Below, one piece after another: positions 45,411 to 57,097 of a DNA stretch of 64,000 bases. The position numbers were made by a program, and so were the translations under genes. The DNA comes from Endocalyx cinctus (lineage: Eukaryota > Ascomycota > Sordariomycetes > Amphisphaeriales > Apiosporaceae). Numbering within the stretch: the first letter of the stretch is position 1; every line of letters starts with the position of its first letter. The stretch is from assembly GCA_001600455.1 (NCBI GenBank), contig BCKC01000002.1, positions 4,416,171-4,480,170 on the forward strand, given 5' to 3'. Below the pieces are notes generated by a model. That model was not told the origin of the DNA and did no database searches. It saw nothing but the letters and a program-made list of their open reading frames with translations.

Positions 45411-46829
45411 TCACCTTTGAGTATCTGTAGATCTGCTACCATTGCCAAATCGCAACGTGACCGTGACTTGGTGATTCTTTTCAGCCCTCTCCGAACTCTC
45501 TGATAGAGCCGCGTCCATCAAGTGATTCACCATTTTCTTCAGCTTCCCCGGCCCGCAGGTAACCGAATACTCAACTTCTTCCGTCCCTTGGCCACCATTC
45601 ATTCCGCTTTCGCTGGTTTTACCCTCTGAGGATGATCCGGCGCGAGACACAGAGCTACTCGGTTGGTGCTTATGGTAGTGCCCGTCTGCTGCTCGTTCGT
45701 AATCCCATTCTATAGCCATCTTATCCCCACTATCCGTGTCTATGCTCCTTTTCCCAAGTGATGCATCTTTCCAGACGAGGCTCAAATCCAAGTCTTCCGA
45801 AGCTGTTTGAGGAAGCCACCACGACGTATCGAACCCCCCTCCTAGTTGGTCCATCGCCAAGGGTGCGAACCTTGAACTGTCAGGATACGGGGTTGTCACG
45901 ACTGACGGACCACTTGTATTAGTCGTATCGACAGACATGACCGTACGGTCTGAACTTGGGTGAAGATTGCCACCAGAGTAAGTCGCCGAGTGTTGATCGG
46001 GAGTATCCAGGCTTGTTAAAAATGCGATATTATCGCTATTGGAGGAATTAAGGGGAAATGAATGCTGAGAACCGCCGTGAGTAGGTGTGGTGGTACCGCT
46101 GGTATTGGCCGAATGTTGCTGTGACCTTGAACCCTGCCGGCGGATACGCCTCATGAGCAGCGAGTATCTGTTCTTTAGGGCTAGAGGAGCGCGTGCCTCT
46201 AGGTAAGTATCGGCTATGAATTTCCAGTTATGACCATAGGTTTCGACCTGAGCGAGGAGAAGTTCGTCCTATTATAAGTAATAGTTACGCTATGAGTCAG
46301 TTGATGTTTCAAGGTTAACATGCATCTTGCTCAAGAAGGGTAATTATCAACAACGTCAAATAGTATAGGAACTAGTATATTCAAGGGATATAGGCTTCAT
46401 ATATATTGTAGCAACGTATGTAAGTTAATAGTGACTTCACTCTGTGGTTTGATGATTCAGGAGAAACGATGTGATAGGGAAGATACGTGAGTGTCTCGTC
46501 CCGCATGGATATATCTTATTTCAACTTACTTCCTCCGGCGTCCAGGGACCGTGATCCAACCCCGGGTTTAACTTTTCGTTCCACCGCTTCGCGCACTGAT
46601 CTCCGTTACGAGTTCCTATCTCCCGTGCGACTAATACCCAGCGCGTTCCGTGCTTGGCTACGGCCTCTCGAAGTCGGGCATCTTCAGCCGGAAGCCAAGT
46701 TCCGGTTTTCATTAGGTTCCGCTTCTGTGACGGTGATTCCGACTGTGCTTGAAAGTGTGGAGACTGCTCTGTTACGGAACTCATCTTCGAATTGTACGCA
46801 TGTTCTTGGCTTTCCATTGTTATATCCAT
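45411..46829 (-). CDS. Myb-type transcription factor (second copy in window)
   Basis: Exons 46829-46530 and 46268-45411 give 385 aa; a second Met lies four codons in. The N-terminus holds Myb repeats: GTWLPAEDARLREAVAKHGT to GDQCAKRWNEKLNP, then GPWTPEEDELLLAQVETYGH to LALKNRYSLLMRR. The rest is Ser/Thr-rich, with a predicted unstructured region and an acidic/aromatic segment. Length is close to the other Myb gene at 22142-23880, but it has two repeats and one intron versus three repeats and six introns, so they are distant paralogues. It is a nuclear DNA-binding regulator; target genes unknown. Confidence 0.88.
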
Positions 46830-48354
46830 TCGTTATGGAAGAAGTCATGCTATAGCGTGGAAATAATGGGCCTTACACGACCGTATATTAGGTTGGATCA
46901 ATCCAGGGTCCTGGATCTAACCATGTTGTGCACGTTGAGCCCTTTCGGCTACACCCATAATTCTCCGTTATCTTCACCGCTCTTAATTTAAGAAAGTCTA
47001 CATGTAGTGTGGTAGTACATGATGTTAAGGGTCTGAAAAAAATCTGGACTTGCTGATTGTCGTACACGTCATACCAACAGTATTCATACGATGCAGCAAG
47101 GACAATAACACCTGAACATATAGATAAGACAATTGAGACATAGTAGGGGTAAGCTGAGCACATAAGCGGCCGACAAGATGTTACAACCTAGTTTCTTCTG
47201 CACGGGGGAATAATAGCAAGGGGCGATACCGGAAGGTTGGTGCATTAACTTCGACGACAATACTGATTTGAAGCCATAGCACCGGAACCTGTGGTATCTT
47301 ATTAAAGGTCTTAAGACATGGTAAGTACTATTATGGGAAAAAAATGGTCTATGAGTAATCAGCTTTCAGCGAATTAAAAAATGGATATTTACAAGACCCT
47401 GACAGGCTGGGTTGAATGCCATGCGTCATGAATATAACGTGAGCCGCGGCTTATCCGGCACACTCAGACGAGACAAGCCACATGATATGTACCATGGTAC
47501 TTTCGTGGGATGAACAAATCCTTATCAAAGTTGAAAAGGAATTAAACCCCTATCATGATTGCTTATGTGGTTGGATATTTTGATGATAACAAATCAAACC
47601 ATCCTATATTTTTCGATTATAAATTTTTAGTTCCATAACTGAAAATTACACATTGAGCGGAAATGGTGTAGTTAAGTTATACTCAATCACATAATTCCGC
47701 GTGTCACCTGACGATCTACACAACCCGCAGGTGTATTGTTATCACCGGTAATCATTAAACCCTGCTGTCTTCCCCTGTCGGCTTAAACGCCATGAAAAGT
47801 CTGATATTACCGGTAATTCCTGTTGGTATCGTCTAGCTCACTGCGGGCTAAATTTCTGGATACGGTATCATTTTCCCTCATTCGAAGATTGCATATCATG
47901 GTCGATATCTCACCTAGGTATAGAAAATTTCCTTATTTGGTTGCCTGGTACTTACATAGTTATGCATGCGCCGTAAGTTTCGTCCTCGCTGTCATAGTAA
48001 ATGCTAATTATTCTATCGGATGTCATATCCTGTTTCATATAAATATTATCCCGCATAAATGTTCCATACATGCTATTTTAGCCTTTTCACAGCGGGCCTA
48101 CTAAAATGATAATTAGTAATGTTCTAATTATGAAAGATCGTTTTTCCCTCTCTCTCTTTTTGTCTTTTTCTTTTTCAAACAAAGGCTATAAGATAGAAAT
48201 TCTTGCGAAAATGGGTGAGCAATCTGCCATCTAATTACCTCGAAATCTAGCTCTGAGCTATTCTAAATGTGTAAGGGGTTTGCCTCAACTGTAGCTCTTT
48301 TGAAAGAAACTACATTGAAAGTGACTTAATGATAAAACTAAATCGATTAAACGA
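46830..48354. other. Intergenic, no gene supported
   Basis: 1.5 kb of AT-rich DNA. Open frames at 46888-47163 and 47823-48104 have hydrophobic bits but no start context, introns or family match. It contains the Myb promoter at the left. Confidence 0.4.
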
Positions 48355-49726
48355 TTAGTCCACGACCACCGGACTGCTGTCGTACGGGGTATCAGTGGTT
48401 TCTGTGTCGCTAAGGTCGTCGATCTGGATTCCGGCCTTTGAAGGGACATCAGCCGCATCCGTCACGTCTTCCCACCAAGAATCCATGTTCTTGCGGTACC
48501 AGTTGATCGTGGCTTTCAGACCCTGGTCAAACGAAACTTTCTGCCGCCAGCCAAGTGACAACAGTTTAGATCCATCTACTCGATAATCACCGTCGTTGAA
48601 GGGCCGGTTAGCGACCCAGACCAAGTGGTTGCAGAAATCTTCCTGCGGGCTATATCCGAATAGCTCGAGCACCCGTATCGCCACTTCGATATTAGTCAAG
48701 CCGTAGTCTGAACTAATATTGTATGCCTCGCCTGTGACGCCCTTATGCAGCACGGTATCGAAACCATCGGCGGCATCTGCACCGTATAGATAGCGCCGAA
48801 CGTTCAATCCAGATCCTTGGATTGTGAGGCGTTTCTTCGCGCATAATAATCCGTAAAACCGGGGGATGATTTCTAATGTGAAAGTTAATAATGGTTTGGC
48901 TTGGGCGGGTATCATTCTTAAACCTTGTCGAGCAAGGGCAGAGACTGGGATTATTGCTTACTCTCGGGATATTGGCACGGTCCGTATACGTTATTGCTCC
49001 GGACAACTAGGACTGGGATGTCGAAAGACTTAGCGTAAGCCCAAACATACATTTCGGCCGCGGCTTTAGATGCGGAGTAAGGATTCGTCGGCATAAACTG
49101 CTCGGTCTCGTCCACGAACTCCGTGATCGCATCACCGTAAACTTCATCGGTACTGACGTGGACAAATCGTCGCACCCGACCCCCTTGATGTCGTACGGCT
49201 TCTAGCAAGTTCTGCGTGCCCACGACGTTGTTGAGCGTAAAATTGGCGGGGTCATCGAATGAGTTCTGTACGTGCGAGAAGGCCGCAAAATGCATCACGC
49301 AATCGATGTCATGGTCCGCGAGTACTTGCGAAATGAGGGCTTGGTCCGTCAAATCGCCTTTCACGAAACGAAAGTTCGGAAAACTTTTTAAGCACTCGAC
49401 ATTTCTAAGCGACGAGACTCGGTCAAGCTTGTCGAAGCAAACAACCTTGTATTCGGGGTACTGAATTGTCATATGTCGGGTAACCCAGCTCCCTCTAATG
49501 GGTTATAAGTTTCGAGTCAGTTATGCATGCAGAACCGAAGGATTCCTGATATTTGAGTCCTAATTAGGACTTACATGAAACCTGCGCCTCCCGTAATCAA
49601 AATGTTTTTGATGTCACTTCGCGGCTCAAACCGTGTAGTTCCAATTAGAGACAAACTGTTATGGTCCACAGACTTATCGTGGGCGTGTATAGCGTGATCC
49701 CTCATTCTTGAGTTTGCGTGAGGCAT
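48355..49726 (-). CDS. NDP-glucose 4,6-dehydratase (UDP-rhamnose pathway, first enzyme)
   Basis: Exons 49726-49575, 49494-48962 and 48872-48355 agree in phase and give 400 aa; an earlier TTG at 49759 is not used. Motifs are ITGGAGFIGSWV (NAD binding), MHFAAFSHVQNSF, HVSTDEVYGD (the Thr-Asp-Glu catalytic trio of 4,6-dehydratases), YSASKAAAE (YxxxK), VVRSNNVYGP, and LTIQGSGLNVRRYLYGADAA. The enzyme converts UDP-glucose (or dTDP-glucose) to the 4-keto-6-deoxy sugar. The divergent gene at 51276 encodes the matching 3,5-epimerase/4-reductase, a pair known in Botrytis and other fungi for making UDP-rhamnose. The C-terminal tail is extended and acidic (DLSDTETTD). Confidence 0.93.
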
Positions 49727-51275
49727 ATTGTAGGAGTTTTTAATCCAGAAATTTTGCAAAACAAGATTAATTCGAAGCTGATTATCTTACTTTGAAGATT
49801 GGTGTACGTATATTTTACTGTTGGATTATACACAGTACAACATTCAATCTCCGTGGAATGCATCTTCCTTTTAAACCATTCTATCTTTACTCTCTATCGC
49901 TTGAAGCCGCGATGAATTTCTAACCCCCTTATTCAATCTGTAATACATTGTCACTCCTCTCTAAAGGCAATGATAACGGAGTAACTCACTATCATGACAT
50001 TTAGTCAGCAATAAGCATACGCTAGTTTCAGTCTTAACTTATCTATCATTATCAAAGACATGTTTATAATTCCAACTCCGGATCACTCCGTACTTATTAC
50101 TGAGCTAAGAGTGCCAGAAACCCACATGCTCCGCCTTACCCCGAAGGTAGTATTCTTTTCACGGTTGCATGAGCCTCATCTACTCTTGCTACTTGGATAC
50201 GCTTAGAATATAATGGCTAGAAAACCCTTCCGGAGTCAGCGGGACTTCTGTCTGCCGCAAAGAGACTATGCTGATAAGCGAATATACTAGCTGAAGGATT
50301 GTTTGATCACTGGGTTGTTATCATGACACACTGTTAGCTACGAAAGGAGGAACGGAAATAACAAAACCCCGATACATTGCTTACTCGTCTATAACTAACT
50401 ACCTTTATAGTAGCAAAGCCAATCACTGGTTGATGATAATAAGATAAGTGTAGCTAGCAAGTTGTTACGGTGATGATGATTAGTTATTGTGGAAAGTTGG
50501 AAGTTGGAAGAAGTAGAAGTATAACGACTAAGCTACTCGAGCTTAATGATAATATATCCCTAAGGACGATTTAGCCTGTCCTTATTGTTGTCAGATTAGA
50601 TACCGGAGATATGTTGTTCCGAAACAATATACTGTAAATACCTGGTGAAAATTTGTATGGAAAAAACACCTAATCGAACACATGCTTTTTCACATATATA
50701 ATAAAACAATTGTACCTTATAAGTGTGGATACTGATTGGTCAGTGCGTAAGCACGTGACCACGCAACTTACTTATTTGAAAATACCAATTCCACTGTACT
50801 GTAAATAGATTCTAAACAGCAACAACTCCATACGTAATCACATCTCAAGGCTTGGTCAATATCAACGATATATTGATCTGAGCCCAGAGAACGATACGTA
50901 CGATAGTTAGCAATAATCTACTGTTTTTATTCATTACTGTATTGACTTTGATACACATAAGTACCCGCCTACCAAAGTATGTAAGTGGGGTAATTTAGCG
51001 TGCCCCACTCCACCAACAGTTATTAACTCCGCTTGCAATAAGAGTTACAGTTATAACTGATTCTAACTTCTGGAGTGGATGTTAAGCTTGCTTAACTGGG
51101 CGGCTACGGTAGAGAGCTGGAGTATTAGGATATAAATGTTGTTCGTATCAGGGGCGTCGCGGAGTCATTGATAAAAGATATATCATAGTCTGAGACTAGA
51201 AGACCTATTCAATCTTCTCCTTATTATAACAGAAATCTTATCAAATTTAGAGAATAATTTATCACTTACAATATC
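49727..51275. promoter_or_regulatory. Divergent region between the two UDP-rhamnose genes
   Basis: 1.5 kb without a gene; it must carry both promoters. At about 50975-51011 a short hairpin-like GTGGGG...CCCCAC pair is visible. No TATA was assigned with confidence. Confidence 0.4.
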
Positions 51276-52486
51276 ATGGGGTCAATCGCACCGAGCGCCG
51301 ACGTCTTTCTGATGTTCGGTAAGCGCCCTCCTATCTTTACTACTAGACTAGTGATTATTAACAGACCTAGGGATTGGATGGATTGCTGGCCAGCTCAAAG
51401 ATATCCTTGAGGCTCAGGGCAAGACTGTCATCATGTCCAAAGCCAGGACTGAGAACAGGGAACAAGTCATGAGGTATGCTAAATAACGCTTTATTGACGA
51501 ATTGACTCAGAAAGAATCAATCAACCTCAGTTCAACATCACTGCATTACCCAGATTCCTTTTTTATTTGATGTTATGCTAATGCCGAAGCAAGTGACCTT
51601 ATTAAGTACAAACCGGCCCGGGTCATCAACTGCGCCGGAACTCGGGGCACGCCCAATGCCGACTGGTGCGAAGATCATAAAGTCGAGACTATACGAACCA
51701 ATGTCCTAGGCGTTCTCAATGTCGTCGACAGCTGCTTTCTTCTGGGCATTCACGTTACGCAGATCGGATCTGCCTGCATTTATACGGTGTCAGAAGAAGA
51801 AATTAAAAACCGTCCTCCGTTCAAAGAGACAGATGAACCATTCTTCGGTGGATCTTGGTACGGCCATAGCCGCCTACTCAGCGAGCAGACCATCCGCCAT
51901 TACCCCAACTTATTGCTGCTGCGGATCCGGCTGCCAATCGCAGCGGATCTGCACAAGAACAGCCACATAGCGAGGCTTCTCAAGTTTGAGAAAATTGTCG
52001 ATTTGACTGGAGTGAGTTTCTTCTATTTCAATTGAACTCTCTTATCTAATGTCCTTAGCTAACCTGAATTCCAGTCCGGTTCGGTCTTGCCTAACTTGCT
52101 TCCAGCTGCCATTATTCTGTCTGAAAATGGTGAGACAGGGATTTACAACTTCGTAAGTTAATCTCAGCCTCATTGATTGTTATTCGATCGCTTCAAGTTG
52201 CTTTAATATTTCCCACTTATCTGACATGTATGCCACGCAGGTCACGCCCGGTCAAATTAGCAACATCGAAATTATGGAGCTGGCCAAGAAATACATTCGT
52301 CCTGAGCTGACGTGGGAGACTTTCGCTCTGAACGACATGCTTAAAACCCTCAAGGCACCAAGAGCAAATTGCGTCATGGATGCAAGCAAGCTTCAGAATA
52401 AGCTCCGCGAGTATGGTTACGACGTGAAAGAGCGTCGAGCGGCTCTGGAGGAAGTATTCCAAATCATGGCCAAAAAAGGTCTGTAA
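51276..52486 (+). CDS. UDP-4-keto-6-deoxyglucose 3,5-epimerase/4-reductase (NRS/ER-like)
   Basis: Five exons agree in phase: 51276-51318, 51365-51473, 51594-52011, 52075-52152 and 52241-52486, giving 297 aa. It shows the NRS/ER plan: VFLMFGDLGIGWIAGQL (Rossmann), RVINCAGTRGTPNADWCEDH, ETIRTNVLGVLNVVD, GSACIY, LRIRLPIAADL, YNFVTPGQISNIEIMELAKK and MDASKL. The enzyme turns UDP-4-keto-6-deoxyglucose into UDP-L-rhamnose with NADPH. Odd point: the catalytic YxxxK is YGHSR here, so the lysine is replaced by arginine. The rest of the active site seems kept, so activity may be altered rather than lost. Partner of the divergent 4,6-dehydratase. Confidence 0.9.
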
Positions 52487-53970
52487 AAACTATGAATCAA
52501 GTTACTGCATGCATTTATCGTAACGGAAAAGACCCTGAGACAAGGAGGGTCAGATATGCTCCGGTAATCGGAGATTAATTTTTGTTTTTAAACATACGAG
52601 AGTAGATAAATGAGTTTATTAAGAATAGTCAGATAGTTTACCCAATTTATCACTTTTATTAATATTAGTTTTCATTTCGTAGAAAGGCTCTACCCGAGTT
52701 CCTGAGGTTTTTCTTTTTAGTAGGACATATTCCGTGAAATGTTTTAAGAGCCCCGTACTAACTACTTGACTTTGGCATCATATGGGACTCGGAATGCTCT
52801 GTAGGTTCACTTATCTCCAGCGAAATCCCTGTAATTTCTTTTGATTCAAAATCACCTAAAGATTCGGACACTTGTACAAGCTTACATCTCACCTACAATA
52901 AAATAAACCAAACAGAAGAAAAGACACATGAGCGGTGATAAAACCATAATTACGGCCGAGATATCAATGTCGGACTTCCTAAAGCGTTACTGTCAGCATA
53001 ACGGTGCGGACCGTGCTCGTAAAGGTTGTCGCAGCTGTACATGCAAAATACAAGATAATTTGTTCATATCCCAGTATAATTCGCCGTAATCAATACGTCG
53101 GTCTATTATCACATTGGTCGCGGCTGACGTTAGAGTTCTGATCGCCATGTAGCATGTAACCCGGCATTCAACCCCTAGTCGTGCATTGCGTTCCCGATCC
53201 CGGTGAGTGGGGGGCACGAGGGTTTTTTCTTCCTTTCTTCTTTTTTTTTTCTCGTCTTTTGGTCCCCTTTTCTTTTCGTTTTACGCTGTCACGATTATAT
53301 TTGCAAATATCCTCTTTATGTGCATTTTAACTTTAGGTTTGTTTCCTTTTTTGCTTTTATTATTTTATTCAGGTAGACTCATGTGATGACATTAGGAGAA
53401 GGGAAGCGAACCTCTGTTAACAAGACATATATAGCCTCACAGATACCTAACTAAATTAGACTAATTAAGAGATGACGGATAACAACTCGTCTCACATGAA
53501 AATCCTGACATGTAAGATTTCCCAACTTGGAAATAATGCAGCAATCGTACCGTTGTTTTGTTCAGTAATAGATTCGCATTCACAATTATCTTCGGAGTAA
53601 CGGAGTCATCACTCCGTTAATAAGCACATATGTACAATAATAGGAATATATGTCCCTACAGTGAAAGCAGCGGTACCGAGACTTGGATTAGGTCGCACAA
53701 CGTCCGCACTTGGCCGCAAAACATCCAAAGCTGCGCAACTCCGAGAAACCTTACGTATCTGTTTGGCCCTATGTTATAGAACATTGTTATATATATATTT
53801 TTAAAAGCTAAAGGTATGAGATGAAAAACCAGTTGGGCAATAATTTCTTCTATGTTCCAGCTCGTCCTGGTTCACCACTGTCTCCCAGCTAGGGGTAATA
53901 ACCACTTCGACTTGCTTCGAGTTACCGAGTCATAGGTTAATCTAGTCGACCATCACCCTAACCTTCCACC
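52487..53970. other. Intergenic, no gene supported
   Basis: Mixed AT-rich DNA with pyrimidine runs at about 53220-53285. A 74-aa minus-strand open frame (52993-53217) lacks features. The right end is the promoter of the next MFS gene. Confidence 0.4.
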
Positions 53971-55692
53971 ATGCAGTCATATTTTCAATATCGTCGCCTT
54001 CGGCAAGATGTAGGCAACGACCTAGCTAGGGTGCGTCAAGTTGAGAAATATCCCATCTCCTCAGAGTCTTCAATGCCCAATTCCGAAACCGCCACTATGA
54101 CGGACAGTCAAGAGAAGTCAGAAATACGAACGGCTGAAGAGAAGCCAATACTACCAGTCGAGGTTGCCCAGGAGCTGGGTATTACGGTAACGCGGCCGAG
54201 TGAAGTCACAGGCGAAGTGATATTTGTGGTCGGCTGGAAAGAAAACGACCCCAACAATCCGCAAAACTGGACTCTCACCGCGAAATGGACGGCTATGGTG
54301 ACGTGCTGCCTCCTAGCCATCTCGCTCACTATACCCAGTTCCATTGAAGGCGCCGTGCAAGATGCCTTCAACGAATATTACGGCGTCAGTAACCTCGCTG
54401 GTTCTATGACCACCGGGATATTCCTCATTGGCATCGGCGTGGGTTCCCTCTTCGCTGGCCCCTTCTCCGAAACCTTCGGCCGAAATGCCGTCTATTTCAG
54501 TACCATGGTTCTGGTCATCCTCTTCACCATGGCCAAAGCGCTGGCTCCCAATTTTGGCGCCGCCCTTGCCTTTCGCTTCATTTGCGCCCTGTTCGACTCC
54601 GCCCCGATGACGGTGGCAGGAGGCACCATCGGCGATATCTGGACCCCTACGCAGCTGCCCTTCGGACTCCCTTTTTACACCATCGCCGCTTACTCGGGCC
54701 CAATATTAGGTCCTGTCATCGGCGCCTATACTCCGGAGATCGGGTTTGCTTGGGCAGACTGGATTTCCCTGATCATAGTCGGGGCAACCTTAATCCTAGC
54801 GCTGCTCATTCAACCAGAAACATACAGTCCTTTGCTATTAGAATGGCGCGCTAAACATCTGCGTGAATTAACTGGCGATAACCGATATCGAGCCGAGCAT
54901 GCGTCAGTCAGCTCGCTAGGTACGCAACTACTTACCAACGTATATAGACCTTTTACCATGATCTGGACGGAGCCTATCATATTAGTCTTCAGCTTCTATC
55001 TTGTGTTATTATACTTTATACTTTTCACATTCTTGAATGGCTACCCCTATATCTTCACGCGGGTCTACGACATTAGTACGAGTTTGACTTTTATCCTCTG
55101 GTCGGCCTTGCTGGTCGGTGTTGTTGTCGCCGTCTCTTTGATCCCTTACATGTACCATATAACGAAAAAGGCTGCCGCAAAGGCAAGGGCTGAGGGACAT
55201 TCCCTACCACCTGAGGTATCGCTATACTGGGCTATGGCAGGATCTTCTTTCTTGTTACCCATCTCACTCTTCTGGATGGCCTGGACCTGCTACGTACGTA
55301 TATTTTCTTCTCTTTATCTTAACTCAATCAATTATTCGATTTACTAAGTATTTACACATGAACAGAGCAATATCAGTATCTGGTCACCCATTGTGGCGTC
55401 TGCCGTTTTCGGCTACGCGCTGGTTGGTATTTTCACCACGTCATACATGTATATCATTTTCGTTTACGTACAATACGCCGCCTCAGCTTTAGGATTTATG
55501 ACCTTTTCGCGTTATGTGATATCAGGCGCCCTGACGCCGGCCTCCATCAAGATGTACGAGAACCTAGGTCCGCACTTGTCGCTGACAATTTCAGCAAGCG
55601 TAGCGGCGGTTATGGCCCCCGTTCCGTTCATTCTTTATAAGTACGGTCACCAAATACGCGCTATGAGCAAACACGCCAAGAACAAGGTTTAG
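53971..55692 (+). CDS. MFS multidrug/polyamine-type transporter (DHA1)
   Basis: Exons 53971-55293 and 55366-55692 give 549 aa. A cytosolic N-terminus of about 90 residues ends in DPNNPQNWT, the hallmark of fungal DHA1 drug:proton antiporters. About twelve membrane helices follow, with SSIEGAVQDAF, FSETFGRNAVYF (motif A region), FRFICALFDSAPMTVAGGTI and GPILGPVIGAY (motif C). Relatives export polyamines, fungicides and toxins across the plasma membrane. It could export a cluster product or give self-protection. No breaks. Confidence 0.92.
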
Positions 55693-57097
55693 TATCAAAC
55701 CTTCTTCCCTTGACAACTTCATTATTATCTGTGTCCCTACAATATCAAGGAGCAGCAGGTATTATTTGAGCTTTAATCCACGCATCGATCACCACCAACC
55801 TATTCTCGTATCTCGATAGATATAATGCCAAAGTTGGCAAATAATTACAGAGCTGGGATAAGCTCCTGCACTGAAACGAGTTTTCTAGGATGGATTTCCA
55901 AGCTCAGTTTAACTCCAACACATGTCCGAAAATTATCAAATATCTCCTCCCGATATTTAATAACACAATGACACATGCCAATACCAAACTTATAAGGCAT
56001 ACGTGGGCCAGATTTCGGGGTCCGAATTAAGCGGATAGGATAGATTATGGGAGGGGTAAGCAGGGGCTTCTCCTCTACTGTTGGGATAAAATGTAATATA
56101 AATTAAATAAGGATAATTAGAGTACATAAATATAGACTTTTCATACGTATAAAACATATTTCGTTAGCAGACTTAGAACGGATATCATAAGTATTCCACA
56201 GAGAAGGCTAGCTTGTAGCCACAGAAGAACTTGGGTGTAATCAAACCAAGTACTAGTTATTCAGGGGAAATTAGTCATGTTTAACACAAGATACGGCTTC
56301 ATCAACAACATGAATATACATTCTACTAACAAAAAACAATACTATTGTCTGCTTGTTATCCTAGAATATACATAGAGCACGTTAGTTTTGATGTTTTGAT
56401 CTAGCCAGAATTAGAAATGTTGTCCACTGTCTAGATAGAGAATTTCTTTTTCGCGACGAATCGCAATCATACAAGTTAGATTAGAAGGGTATTGTAGTCA
56501 AGATAATTACATAAATAGAACTCGGTTTGCGATAATTCATCAAGCGGTCGAATTATACTGAAATTTCCAGAGCCATCGTCCAGTATATTATCGAGAAGTC
56601 TTTTTTCATAAGTTTGAGACTCAGGCCTTTCTATGAGAGACGCTTTCACCTCCTATGGATGAACTCATCGGATATACGCAGAACCACCTCCAACATATTC
56701 ACCTACGTACTTATCCAAACGCCTACCCAATTTCCCCCCTTAAATGACCTTATTTCTCGGTCAAGACAGAACTTGACATGCGAATGCAGTCTTTAAGTCG
56801 AGGAAATAAGTGATAACGCGATTTAGCACTCTATCTTCTCTGCACTCGTCTATGTGCTTCTTGGCTCTGGGATAAGTATGAAACTTTGTCAGTCAGCCGA
56901 GCCGGTCCGAAGGTAGTACCTACACCGGTCAATGCAGAACGCAAAGAGATATATCTCACCGAGATTGTGTAGGTTTAAAGTCAAGACCGGGTGTGACAAA
57001 TCCATTTCAAATATATCACAGCATGCAGCTTCTAAGCTTTTGAGAATGTCGCTTAATTAATTACCAGATTATCTTTAGATGAGTATGCCGATAAAAT
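55693..57097. other. Convergent intergenic stretch, no gene seen
   Basis: 1.4 kb, AT-rich, between the 3' ends of two MFS genes. The small frame 56614-56796 has no domain. No repeats matching elsewhere in the window were noticed. Confidence 0.4.

Noticed and set aside
47823..48104. 93-aa hydrophobic open frame
   Set aside because: No family pattern, poor start context and AT-rich surroundings.
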